From the NCBI GenBank assembly GCA_029782225.1, contig JAKOVF010000282.1, positions 1 to 33,527 of the forward strand: a stretch of DNA of 33,527 nt. The letters are read 5' to 3'. Every line of letters begins with the position of its first letter. The stretch's first letter is position 1. Positions 13,906-21,812 of the stretch are shown one piece after another. The translations under genes and the position numbers were made by a program. The notes under the pieces were generated by a model. The model was not told the origin of the DNA. It made no database searches and saw nothing but the letters and a program-made list of their open reading frames with translations. The DNA comes from Chloroflexota bacterium (GTDB lineage: Bacteria > Chloroflexota > Anaerolineae > Anaerolineales > Villigracilaceae).

Positions 13906-15498
13906 TCATCTCAGCCATTCCTCCTCACGCTTATCCTGCGACGGTAAATATGGCATCTGCGGCCCATCCACGCCCAACATGTCTGCCAGGGCGGCGCGCA
14001 GCGCAATGCGATCATCCCAGGCATATTCGATCTTTCCAAAACACATGGACTGTTCATGTCCTTTCCCGCAGGCAAGGACAATATCACCAGGACGCGCCAG
14101 AGTCAGAGCGAATTTGATGGCCTCGCCCCGGTCCGGGATCCGCCAAAAATTCTCTCCCTCGCGTCCACCCCTGGATCTCGCGCCTGCTGCCATTTCCTTG
14201 AGAATTCCGTCCAGCGACTCAGTCCGCGGATCTTCAGCGGTCAGAACTGAGAGATCAGCCAGCTCAGCGGAGGTCCCAGCCATCATGCGGCGCTTTTCTT
14301 TGTCACGCAGCCCCGCCGAGCCGAAGACAACGATTACACGTCCCGTTTCCTCTATCGAGTCTCCCTTTGAGATCATTTCCCGCGCCGCCTCCAGCGTCAC
14401 CTTCAGCGCATTCGGCGTGTGCGCAAAGTCCACAATCGCCGTGAATGGCTGGCCCATGTCTATACGCTCCATACGACCCGGAACGCCTCCCAGCGAAGCA
14501 ATGCCGCGCGCCGCAACACCTGGATCAATATGCAGTCCACGGATAGCTGCTGTTAGAGCGGCAAGACAGTTCGAAACATTGTATGCTCCAACTAGCTTGC
14601 AATCAATGGCTATACGCAAGCCAGTAGAAACCGCAATAAAACGGATACCTGATGGGCGGTACTCGATATCCTCCGCCCGGACATCGGCACCCGCCCGCAA
14701 GCCGTAACTGACTTTATTGACTTTGATGAAGTCATTCAGAAATTCAAAGGAGCGGTCGTCGCGGTTGATGATGCCAAGCCTTGGATTCCCCTGCGGCTTG
14801 GCGACTGTCCTTTCCAGGCTACTGAAAAGACGTGCTTTGGCTGCCCGGTAATTTTCGTAGCTGCCATGTTCGTCCATGTGCTCATGCGTGATATTGGTGA
14901 CCACGCCGATATCAAACTCACAGGCGTCCACGCGATGCTGTGCCCAGCCATGCGATGTGGTTTCCAGCACAACATGAGTTAAACCCGCATCTACCATCTT
15001 TGCAAGATACCGCTGCACATCATGTGCATCCGGCGTAGTGACATGGAAGCCGGTATCCAGCACATCCTCGCCGATCACCGCATTGACCGTGGAAATCATC
15101 CCGGCCTTGATTCCCGCCTCCACCAGGATTCGATAGATCAAGTTACTCGTAGTCGTCTTACCATCCGTGCCAGTGACACCGATCACTGTCAGATGCCGCG
15201 CAGGCCAATCGTAAAACGCGGCAGCCAGAAAGGTCAGGGCTTGACGCGTATTTTCGAGCCTAATGTAGGGTATGGCGAGTCCAACTACTTCCCTCTCCCC
15301 TACAATCGCGGCCGCTCCATTTTCAATCGCCCTGGGAATGAAGTCATGCCCATCCGAGACCCCGCCTTTCATCGCGACAAACAGATCGCCGGGTTTTATG
15401 GCGCGGCTGTCAATCGCAATGCCGCTGATCGGGACATTTGGTATTTCAGAGGGTTGTGAAAAAGGGAAATCGATGAAGAGTTGGTTGAGCGTTTTCAT
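13906..15498 (-). CDS. murE: MurE-type UDP-MurNAc-tripeptide ligase
   Basis: 530 residues. It adds the third amino acid to UDP-MurNAc-L-Ala-D-Glu using ATP in cytoplasmic peptidoglycan synthesis. An N-terminal UDP-binding domain (about 22-90) is followed by the ATP site VIGVTGTDGKTTTSN (105-119). The central domain has TTSHGW and TNITHEHMDEHGSYENYRAAKARLF, in which Lys221 is the expected carbamylated lysine. The C-terminal Mur domain has VDFAHTPNAL and GRVIVVFGSAGLRDKEKR. The substrate motif reads EDPR (422-425) where diaminopimelate-adding enzymes carry DNPR, so the amino acid added (DAP, Lys or Orn) is undecided. The gene is not in a division/cell-wall cluster and could be a second MurE-like ligase. 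Its ATG is only 3 bases after a terminator-like hairpin and has no Shine-Dalgarno. Confidence 0.9.
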   Translation of the reverse strand: MKTLNQLFIDFPFSQPSEIPNVPISGIAIDSRAIKPGDLFVAMKGGVSDGHDFIPRAIENGAAAIVGEREVVGLAIPYIRLENTRQALTFLAAAFYDWPARHLTVIGVTGTDGKTTTSNLIYRILVEAGIKAGMISTVNAVIGEDVLDTGFHVTTPDAHDVQRYLAKMVDAGLTHVVLETTSHGWAQHRVDACEFDIGVVTNITHEHMDEHGSYENYRAAKARLFSSLERTVAKPQGNPRLGIINRDDRSFEFLNDFIKVNKVSYGLRAGADVRAEDIEYRPSGIRFIAVSTGLRIAIDCKLVGAYNVSNCLAALTAAIRGLHIDPGVAARGIASLGGVPGRMERIDMGQPFTAIVDFAHTPNALKVTLEAAREMISKGDSIEETGRVIVVFGSAGLRDKEKRRMMAGTSAELADLSVLTAEDPRTESLDGILKEMAAGARSRGGREGENFWRIPDRGEAIKFALTLARPGDIVLACGKGHEQSMCFGKIEYAWDDRIALRAALADMLGVDGPQMPYLPSQDKREEEWLR

Positions 15499-15501
15499 AA
15501 G

Positions 15502-15538
15502 AAAAAGGTCTCGGCGATTCTATCGCTAAAACCTTTTT
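15502..15538 (-). terminator. Terminator-like hairpin abutting the murE start codon
   Basis: AAAAAGGT at 15502-15509 pairs with ACCTTTTT at 15531-15538, and an inner stem GCGAT/ATCGC (15514-15518 and 15522-15526) closes the loop. On the minus strand it ends in ACCTTTTTCTT directly followed by the murE ATG. It probably stops the dehydrogenase transcript. An internal TAGAAT with a poor TTGCCC 16 bases upstream could be a murE promoter. Confidence 0.6.
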
Positions 15539-15580
15539 GGGCAAAGCATCTGACGATGAAGCCGGACGGCTTATTATCCC

Positions 15581-15602
15581 GTGCGGGAGCATGCTCCTGC
15601 AC
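15581..15602. repeat. 22-base palindrome after the dehydrogenase gene
   Basis: GTGCGGGAGCATGCTCCTGCAC is self-complementary except for one G/T pair. It lies 11 bases past the end of the dehydrogenase gene. It could form part of its 3' end structure, be a protein site or be a dispersed repeat. No second copy is seen here. Confidence 0.45.
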
Positions 15603-15613
15603 TCCAAAACATA

Positions 15614-16261
15614 TCAGGCAGATTGGATAAGCTTGATATTGAAGTGATAGGAAGAGACTGCCAGTCGAAAACAGCGCCAGAGGATCACGTACATTTCGAC
15701 GCCGCGGGAGGTGGTGATATCGCCGAGGTCAACCACAGATTTCCATCCGAAATCCTTCAGGAGTTTTGTGACCTTAGCCTTCGCATCCTGGCTGTTTCCG
15801 CTTAAGAAGACATCGCTTCGTTCAGCCAGCCTGGTTGGATTGACCATCACATCGGCATTGATCGTGTTAAGTGACTTGACGACAAAGGTCTGAGGAAATT
15901 CGCGCTGGATCTGTTCACCGAGCGAGTCGGTATTGCAAACTGTGAGATTCCACAGCTGGGTTGAATAATCGAGGGGATTAGAAGTATCAATCAAAATCTT
16001 GCCTTTGAGATTATTTTCCCCGGCCATGCGCAATGCACCGAGCGATGCAGTTCCCAGAGTACAGTTGAAAATAATTTCTCCAAATTCAGCAGCGTTGGCA
16101 AAGTTGCCAAACAGAGCGTGCTGGGCACCCATATCCTTTGACCAGGCGACTGCCTTCGGGTTATCCGGCTCACGAGCACCCATCATGACTTCGTGTCCCA
16201 AATTCACCAGCTTGGAACCGATCGTCTGTCCGACAACCCCCGTACCTAATACGCCAATTTT
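15614..16261 (-). CDS. NAD(P)-binding F420-dependent NADP reductase family protein
   Basis: 215 residues from the ATG at 16259-16261, with AGGAG 7 bases upstream. The frame extends to 16303 but without a ribosome site. It opens with the dinucleotide motif MKIGVLGTGVVGQTIGSKL (GxGxxG, residues 7-12) and then HEVMMGAREPDNPKA, typical of the F420:NADP oxidoreductase/CoxC-like group, in which 'GaR' contacts the NADP phosphate. ILIDTSNPLDY and VVKSLNTINADVMVNP are the conserved later segments of the family ('D.tNp' and 'vKa.Nt'). It probably reduces or oxidises a small cofactor or metabolite with NADP(H) in the cytoplasm. The true substrate is open, since many members do not use F420. It stands alone between murE and the ATPase operon. 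Confidence 0.88.
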   Translation of the reverse strand, partial: KIGVLGTGVVGQTIGSKLVNLGHEVMMGAREPDNPKAVAWSKDMGAQHALFGNFANAAEFGEIIFNCTLGTASLGALRMAGENNLKGKILIDTSNPLDYSTQLWNLTVCNTDSLGEQIQREFPQTFVVKSLNTINADVMVNPTRLAERSDVFLSGNSQDAKAKVTKLLKDFGWKSVVDLGDITTSRGVEMYVILWRCFRLAVSSYHFNIKLIQSA

Positions 16262-16378
16262 CATAGCATTCTCCTTTATAGCGTGCTTAGATTTGATATA
16301 CAAGAGCCTGGCTGATTTGCGGATGTCAGGCTATGTCCTCACTTGCGCCTGATTATAATGAATTTTTTCACACGTGTA

Positions 16379-17008
16379 CTAAACTTCTGCCTTGGTCATT
16401 TTCGTCTTGAGCCACTTCAAGCGGAAGGTTTCCTCGCGTTCACGCTCCTCCAGGGAAGAAACAATGAACTCGACCGTTCTTTCATATTCGGGAATAAAGA
16501 TGTGCTGGAGCGCATTGACGCGTCGCTGGGTCTTACGCAGTTCCCCGGCCAGACGCCAGACCGTGGTTGTGAGCATGGAAAGCTGAGGGGTCTTGATCAG
16601 CACCTCGCGGAATGCGGCCGTGGCCTCATCCAACGCTGCATTCGTTCCGCTCAAGCTGTAAAGCATCTTTTGCGGTTCGCCGCGCGACTCAATCAAGGGG
16701 ATAGCAACGCCCATGATGCCGCGCAGCTTCAGGTGGACATCGACCGTCTTGTTCGCAGCAAGCGCGGCCCATTCAACGTGGTCACTGCCCATGACGAGAC
16801 GGGCTTTTTCCAGGGCGCCGTATGCCTTCTCGAGCAGTTTCCAGACTTCCTTTTGAAGTTCATCGGCTTCCTTCGCCACGCGGACCAGCTCCGAGGTCAA
16901 CGCTTCGCGTTTGCGGTCGAGGATCTCGTAGCCCTCGCGCGCAAAGCGCAGTTCCTTCCTGATACGGATCAGGTTCGTGCGAGTAGGGGCAACACTATAG
17001 GCCGGCAT
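16379..17008 (-). CDS. ntpD: V/A-type ATP synthase subunit D
   Basis: 209 residues. Subunit D is the central rotor stalk that couples the A3B3 head to the membrane ring. The N-terminus PTRTNLIRIRKELRFAREGYEILDRKREAL and the C-terminal RLAGELRKTQRRVNALQHIFIPEYE are the two long antiparallel helices conserved in the family. The length is normal. It is the last gene of the V/A operon, 56 bases after subunit B. A weak 6-bp dyad at 16305-16332 (AGCCTG/CAGGCT) lies just beyond the end, without a T-run. Confidence 0.96.
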   Translation of the reverse strand: MPAYSVAPTRTNLIRIRKELRFAREGYEILDRKREALTSELVRVAKEADELQKEVWKLLEKAYGALEKARLVMGSDHVEWAALAANKTVDVHLKLRGIMGVAIPLIESRGEPQKMLYSLSGTNAALDEATAAFREVLIKTPQLSMLTTTVWRLAGELRKTQRRVNALQHIFIPEYERTVEFIVSSLEEREREETFRLKWLKTKMTKAEV

Positions 17009-17064
17009 GATTAGTTCCAGTCCTGGATGCAGGGCAACTGCATCCAGCTCGCGAACAATAGACG

Positions 17065-18558
17065 TCAGGCATCTTCGCCCTTGTAGTACTGCTTGATCTC
17101 ATCCAGGCTGAGACGCGTCAACTCTTCCTTCGGCAGCATCGAAAGCAGGCGCCAGCCGATATTCAGGGTCTGCTCGATGGTACGGTTTTCGTTCAAGCCC
17201 TGATTGACGAACTCGCGCTCGAAGGCGCGGCCAAACTTGAGGTACTTCTGGTCCACGTCGCCAAGCTCCTCCTCGCCGATGACCGAGGCCAGCGCGCGCA
17301 CATCCTGTGTATGGGCATAACCCGCGTAAATCTGAGCCGCAAGGTGTGGATGGTCGGCGCGGGTGCGATCCTTACCGGTGCCATGATCCATCATTCGCGA
17401 ATGGCTGCCGCCTGATGTCTCGCTGCGCATGACCACCACTGGACCACCGATGCCATCTTTCATCAGGCGGGAGAGACTTGGCAAGACTGCGATCGGAGGA
17501 TAGACGCCTGCGTAATACAGTTCGCGTCCGAGGGTGATCTGTCCTTCGGTAATATACCCGGTCAGGTCGGGGACCGGATGCGTGATGTCATCGTTCGGCA
17601 TGGTCAGGATGGGGATCTGGGTGATCGATCCCTCGCTTGTGCGGATGCGTCCCGTGCGTTCGTAGAGCGACGCGAGGTCACTGTAGAGATAGCCAGGATA
17701 ACCTTTGCGGCTCGGCACTTCGCCGCGGATGTTCGAGATCTGACGCAATGCTTCGCAATAATTGGTCATATCGGTCAGAACGACCAGCACGTGCATTTCC
17801 CGTTTGTAAGCCAGGTATTCGGCCAGCGTGAGCGCCGCACGCGGGGTAATCAAACGTTCCACCGGAGGATCGTCCGCCAGGTTCAGAAACATCGCCACAC
17901 GGGTCAGTGCGCCACTCTCCATAAATGATTTGCGGAAGTAATCGGCCACGTCATGTTTGACGCCCATCGCTGCGAACACGATCGCGAACTGCTCCGATTC
18001 GGATGATGGTTCTCCCGCAGGCGCCCCAAGCGTGGCCTGACGCACGATCTGCGCCGCGAGCTGGTCATGCGGCATGCCTGCGCCAGAGAAGATGGGAAGC
18101 TTCTGCCCGCGCAGCAGAGTATTCATTCCGTCAATGGCCGAGATTCCGGTCTGAATATAGTCGCGTGGATACACACGGGCGGTCGGGTTGATCGGCGCAC
18201 CGTTGACATCGGCGTATTCATCCGTCAGCGGCTGCGGACCGCCGTCAATCGGCTTGCCCAACCCGTCGAAAACGCGGCCGAGCATTTCCTCCGCAACGGG
18301 AACGCGCAAAGTGTCGCCCAGGAAGCGGACGCTTGTCCCGTCAATCGAGAGACCCGTTGAGCCTGCGAAGACCTGAACAACGGCATACCCTTCACTGACT
18401 TCCAACACACGTCCGCCGCGGATGCGACCCTGTGAGTCGCGTATCTCCACCACCTCGTCATAGCTGACGTTTGCCGCCCCTTCCACGATGACAATCGGGC
18501 CCTCGATGCGGCTGACACCAAGGACTTCCTGTCCACCTTGAACAACTACGTCGCTCAT
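17065..18558 (-). CDS. ntpB: V/A-type ATP synthase subunit B
   Basis: 497 residues. This is the non-catalytic nucleotide-binding-fold subunit of the A3B3 head. As expected for B it lacks a Walker A motif and instead has [18 protein letters not shown] at that position. [34 protein letters not shown] and [17 protein letters not shown] are the conserved blocks, with the arginine of this last region near the catalytic interface. It starts with an ATG that overlaps the subunit A stop codon (ATGA), so the two are translationally coupled. The N-terminus may begin a few residues later, at [19 protein letters not shown]. Confidence 0.97.
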   Translation of the reverse strand: MSDVVVQGGQEVLGVSRIEGPIVIVEGAANVSYDEVVEIRDSQGRIRGGRVLEVSEGYAVVQVFAGSTGLSIDGTSVRFLGDTLRVPVAEEMLGRVFDGLGKPIDGGPQPLTDEYADVNGAPINPTARVYPRDYIQTGISAIDGMNTLLRGQKLPIFSGAGMPHDQLAAQIVRQATLGAPAGEPSSESEQFAIVFAAMGVKHDVADYFRKSFMESGALTRVAMFLNLADDPPVERLITPRAALTLAEYLAYKREMHVLVVLTDMTNYCEALRQISNIRGEVPSRKGYPGYLYSDLASLYERTGRIRTSEGSITQIPILTMPNDDITHPVPDLTGYITEGQITLGRELYYAGVYPPIAVLPSLSRLMKDGIGGPVVVMRSETSGGSHSRMMDHGTGKDRTRADHPHLAAQIYAGYAHTQDVRALASVIGEEELGDVDQKYLKFGRAFEREFVNQGLNENRTIEQTLNIGWRLLSMLPKEELTRLSLDEIKQYYKGEDA

Positions 18559-20321
18559 CTGTACTCCGAATCTAATCGACTCATTTGCTCGTCGATTTCT
18601 TTTTGGATCCCATCCAGTTTTTCCAATTCCTCATTGGGAACGGCGGTTTTCATGCGGATCAGCGTATCTACGATCGGCAGGTTGTGGATGACCGAGATCG
18701 GCGCGCCGTGCTGAACGATTCTCAAGGCGCGCTCGTGGAAGTGTAGGATCAGGTCTAACATGCGAATCTGTTTCTGGACCGATGAGTAGGCATCCACGTT
18801 ATCCATGGCGTTCTGCTGGAGGAATCCCTCGCGCAGCAGGCGGGCGGTCTCAAGTACGAGACGTTCAGCATCCGGCAGCGCATCCGGGCCGACCAGCTTG
18901 ACGATTTGCGACAGTCGGCTCTCCTCGCTCAAGAGCTCCATGGCACGGTTACGCATGCCCAGCCAATCGGCCCCGACCTTTTCGCGCCACCAGCCCGCCA
19001 CATCTTCTAGATATTCGCTGTAGCTATCCAGCCAGTTGATGGACGGGAAGTGCCGGGCGGATGCCAGTGATTTGTCCAGCGCCCAGAAGCAGCGGATGAA
19101 ACGCTTCGTGTGCTGGGTCACTGGCTCGGAGAAGTCACCGCCTGGAGGCGAGACCGCGCCGACGATCGTGACCGAACCAGAATTGCCGTTCATGGTCTCG
19201 ACGTAACCCGCGCGCTCATAGAATTCCGCCAGACGCCCCGCAAGGTACGCCGGGTAACCTTCCTCCGCCGGCATCTCTTCGAGACGACCCGAAACCTCAC
19301 GCAGGGCCTCCGCCCAACGGGAAGTCGAATCTGCCATCAAAGCGACGTGGTAACCCATGTCGCGGTAATACTCTGCAATCGTGATACCGGTGTAGATGCT
19401 GGCCTCGCGCGCCGCCACGGGCATATTGGACGTATTCGCGATCAATACAGTGCGTTCCATCAATGGACGCCCAGAGCGCGGGTCCACCAGATGCGGGAAT
19501 TCCTGTAGCACTTCGGTCATCTCGTTGCCGCGCTCACCGCACCCGATGTAGACGATCACCTCGGCATCGGCCCATTTGGCGATGCTGTGCTGAGTCACGG
19601 TCTTGCCGGAACCAAATGGACCCGGGATACCGGCAGCGCCGCCTTTTGCGACCGGGAAGAAGGTATCCAACACGCGTTGACCGGTGATCAACGGCGTTGT
19701 AACGCCAAGGCGCGATTTATACGGACGCAGTCGGCGGACCGGCCAGCGCTGAAGCATGGTCAATTCTTTTTCTTCCTTGCCAGCTTTCAGCCGCGCGATT
19801 GGCTGCTCGATGGTATATTCTCCGGCCTCGGCAACCCAGGTCAAAGTCCCGGAGAGATCGGGCGGAACCATGATGCGGTGCTCGAAGGTATCCGTCTCCA
19901 TCACCGTGCCGATGATCGCGCCGCCGGAAACCACGTCCCCATTTTTTGCAACGGGCGTGAACTTCCACACATCCTTGCGGTACAGTGGATCCAGGCGAAT
20001 GCCGCGCCCGATGAACGAGCCGGACTCCATCTCGATCAAGGGAAGCGGACGCTGCACGCCATCGAAGATACTTTTTAAAAGGCCCGGTCCAAGTTCCACT
20101 GATAAAGGCAATCCTGTTCCATAGATGGGCGCACCCGGCCGCATGCCCGATGTCTCTTCATAAACCTGCGCGGTGATCGTATCACCGTTCAAACCGATCA
20201 CTTCCCCGACCAGACGGTCCTCACCCACCTCCACCAGTTCCAACATGCTGACGTGTCGCGAGCCCCGCGCACGAACCACGGGGCCGTTGATCCACGTCAC
20301 AATGCCAATCTGTTCACTCAT
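18555..20321 (-). CDS. ntpA: V/A-type ATP synthase catalytic subunit A
   Basis: 588 residues. This is the catalytic subunit that makes or hydrolyses ATP. Walker A is GPFGSGKT at 234-241, followed by [15 protein letters not shown] with the catalytic glutamate, and [29 protein letters not shown]. The long 'non-homologous' insert of A-type subunits (about 110-200) is present, which separates it from F-type beta. The start overlaps the end of subunit E by 4 bases, and its stop overlaps subunit B. It acts at the cytoplasmic head of the complex. The length matches the A/V family. Confidence 0.98.
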   Translation of the reverse strand: MSEQIGIVTWINGPVVRARGSRHVSMLELVEVGEDRLVGEVIGLNGDTITAQVYEETSGMRPGAPIYGTGLPLSVELGPGLLKSIFDGVQRPLPLIEMESGSFIGRGIRLDPLYRKDVWKFTPVAKNGDVVSGGAIIGTVMETDTFEHRIMVPPDLSGTLTWVAEAGEYTIEQPIARLKAGKEEKELTMLQRWPVRRLRPYKSRLGVTTPLITGQRVLDTFFPVAKGGAAGIPGPFGSGKTVTQHSIAKWADAEVIVYIGCGERGNEMTEVLQEFPHLVDPRSGRPLMERTVLIANTSNMPVAAREASIYTGITIAEYYRDMGYHVALMADSTSRWAEALREVSGRLEEMPAEEGYPAYLAGRLAEFYERAGYVETMNGNSGSVTIVGAVSPPGGDFSEPVTQHTKRFIRCFWALDKSLASARHFPSINWLDSYSEYLEDVAGWWREKVGADWLGMRNRAMELLSEESRLSQIVKLVGPDALPDAERLVLETARLLREGFLQQNAMDNVDAYSSVQKQIRMLDLILHFHERALRIVQHGAPISVIHNLPIVDTLIRMKTAVPNEELEKLDGIQKEIDEQMSRLDSEYR

Positions 20322-20938
20322 AACTTCTCTCCCATCAAGACCTGATAGACCGAGGAGCGCAAGGTACTTTGCAGGCGGTTCAGGCGCGTTTCCAGTGTAT
20401 TGTCATAATGCAGCCGGCCGTCGGACGCATCTACAATCACCCCCGTGCCCGATTCGAGAGGCTCCCCGATCGTTAGCTGCGCCTTCAGTTCGTTTGCGAT
20501 CTGATCCAGCGTGCCCGACTTCAGGACCTTCAACGTCGCCTCATCTGCCCGGACCCGGGCAGTGCTCGCGTTCAATTGAGTGACAGCCTCCCGCAGCAGA
20601 TCCGCGGTGATCTTCTCATAATCGGGGCGTTTCTGCACCGAAGGGAGTTTTTGCCGCGCAGCCTCGAAAATCTTGTCCAATAGTTTTTCGCGATGTTCGA
20701 GCTGCAGCGTGCGCGCCTTCAACTGCGCGGTTGCAACAGACTGACCGCGCAGGCGCTCCGCTTCCTGTTTGGCGCGCTCAAGGATGGCCTGCTGTTCCTT
20801 CTCAGCCTGCTCCTGCATCCGCTGACGAATGGCATCCGCCTTGGCCTGGGCTTCCTCCTTGATCTGCTCTGTCTCTGCTTGAGCATCACGCAGGATGGCA
20901 CGGGATAACGCTTGAATATCTTCTTCTAAGACTTTCAT
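20318..20938 (-). CDS. ntpE: V/A-type ATP synthase subunit E
   Basis: 206 residues. It is the peripheral stalk partner of subunit G/H. The N-terminal 100 residues are a charged coiled coil (AQAETEQIKEEAQAKADAIRQR and following, rich in Glu, Lys, Gln and Ala). The C-terminal half is a compact alpha/beta domain ending with VIVDASDGRLHYDNTLETRLNRL, the characteristic end of the vATP-synt_E family ('GG..... gri..dnTle.RL'). The start is an ATG at 20938; an AAGGAC sequence and a small hairpin lie upstream. It overlaps subunit A by 4 bases. Confidence 0.94.
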   Translation of the reverse strand: MKVLEEDIQALSRAILRDAQAETEQIKEEAQAKADAIRQRMQEQAEKEQQAILERAKQEAERLRGQSVATAQLKARTLQLEHREKLLDKIFEAARQKLPSVQKRPDYEKITADLLREAVTQLNASTARVRADEATLKVLKSGTLDQIANELKAQLTIGEPLESGTGVIVDASDGRLHYDNTLETRLNRLQSTLRSSVYQVLMGEKL

Positions 20939-20958
20939 GGCTCAATACCTAGTCCTTC

Positions 20959-20975
20959 AAGGTGACAGTCACCTT
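20959..20975 (-). promoter_or_regulatory. Intercistronic hairpin between V/A subunits F and E
   Basis: AAGGTGAC, one central base, then GTCACCTT: a perfect dyad that folds to a 7-bp stem with a 3-base loop in the transcript. It lies inside the operon, 20 bases before the subunit E start and just after the subunit F stop. No T-run follows, so it is more likely an mRNA stability, processing or translation element than a terminator. Confidence 0.4.
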
Positions 20976-20978
20976 CTC

Positions 20979-21284
20979 TTATAGCTTGATCCCAATCGCG
21001 CGCAGCACCACATCGCCCAGGGATGGCTCATCCGCAGGGACTCCTTCAGGAGAGGGAATTTCCACGACCAGCGGAATCGTGCTGCGCAGTTTGAGGTCTT
21101 CCATCCTCTGGCCGACCAGGCGTGCGGCATCCCGGGTTACCAGGATGATGCCGATATCTCTAGAGCGCAGCGCCGCGTCCAAAGCAGCATTGGTTTCCTC
21201 TGCTGTCGCGGCCGGCTCACCATGAACACCGGCTAACGAGAAACCAAGCACCGCGTCTGGATGACCAATCACAAGGACTTTCAT
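20979..21284 (-). CDS. V/A-type ATP synthase subunit F
   Basis: 101 residues, the normal size of this small rotor protein that binds subunit D and regulates rotation. It has the CheY-like pattern of the family: MKVLVIGHPDAVLGFSLAG at the start, then DIGIILVTRDAARLV, and TIPLVVEIPSPEG near the end. It lies 6 bases after subunit K and 40 before subunit E, inside the operon. Confidence 0.94.
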   Translation of the reverse strand: MKVLVIGHPDAVLGFSLAGVHGEPAATAEETNAALDAALRSRDIGIILVTRDAARLVGQRMEDLKLRSTIPLVVEIPSPEGVPADEPSLGDVVLRAIGIKL

Positions 21285-21290
21285 GGGTCG

Positions 21291-21725
21291 CTACGGCAGA
21301 ACGAGGAAGGAAATGATCAGCCCGTAAATGGCGATGCCTTCGGAGAGACCCACGAAGATCAGTGAACGACCAAATGATTCGGGCTTCTCCGCCGTCGCAC
21401 CGACTGCGGCAGCGCCAGAGCCACCTACTGCGATGCCTGCGCCAATACAGGCCAGACCGGTTGAAAGAGCGGCGGCTAGGGTCGCGTACTGGTCCGCCCC
21501 ACCCTGCTGGGCAAGCTTACCCGCCGCGAATGCTGCCGAAGGTGTAGCCAGCCAGACTACAAAGAGTCCGGCGGCCATCATGCCGACTAAAAAGTTGAAT
21601 GCGTTGAATCCGTTTACCAGGCGGGATAAGGCTTTGGCAGGACTGGTCTTTCCATTCTGGATCACATAAATAACAGCAGGAATTACCGGGATCAGACCGA
21701 CGAGAACCGCAAAGAGCACAAACAT
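21291..21725 (-). CDS. ntpK: V/A-type ATP synthase subunit K (membrane ring)
   Basis: 144 residues and four predicted helices, with AGGAGA 8 bases before the ATG. The last two helices are a clear proteolipid hairpin: a Gly/Ala-rich inner helix (GLACIGAGIAVGGSGAAAVGA) and an outer helix with the ion-binding Glu129 in SEGIAIYGLII. The first two helices (VLFAVLVGLIPVIPAVIYVI and FLVGMMAAGLFVVWLA) do not resemble a second proteolipid hairpin and carry no carboxylate. They may be an N-terminal extension of a two-helix subunit, not a true duplication. The glutamines that mark sodium-binding K subunits are not seen, so proton coupling is the better guess. Confidence 0.92.
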   Translation of the reverse strand: MFVLFAVLVGLIPVIPAVIYVIQNGKTSPAKALSRLVNGFNAFNFLVGMMAAGLFVVWLATPSAAFAAGKLAQQGGADQYATLAAALSTGLACIGAGIAVGGSGAAAVGATAEKPESFGRSLIFVGLSEGIAIYGLIISFLVLP

Positions 21726-21812
21726 ATCATTTCTCCTTATTATGTTGATTTTTTCTTACCATACCCGAAATCTCATACAGGACAAAAGCGAGTTACCTCG
21801 AGAATGAAAGCT

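Noticed and set aside
13637..14707. Long plus-strand open frame of 356 codons.
   Set aside because: It runs antisense to the acetyltransferase and murE genes, has a composition rich in Arg, Ser and Pro, and no domain; a GC-rich shadow.
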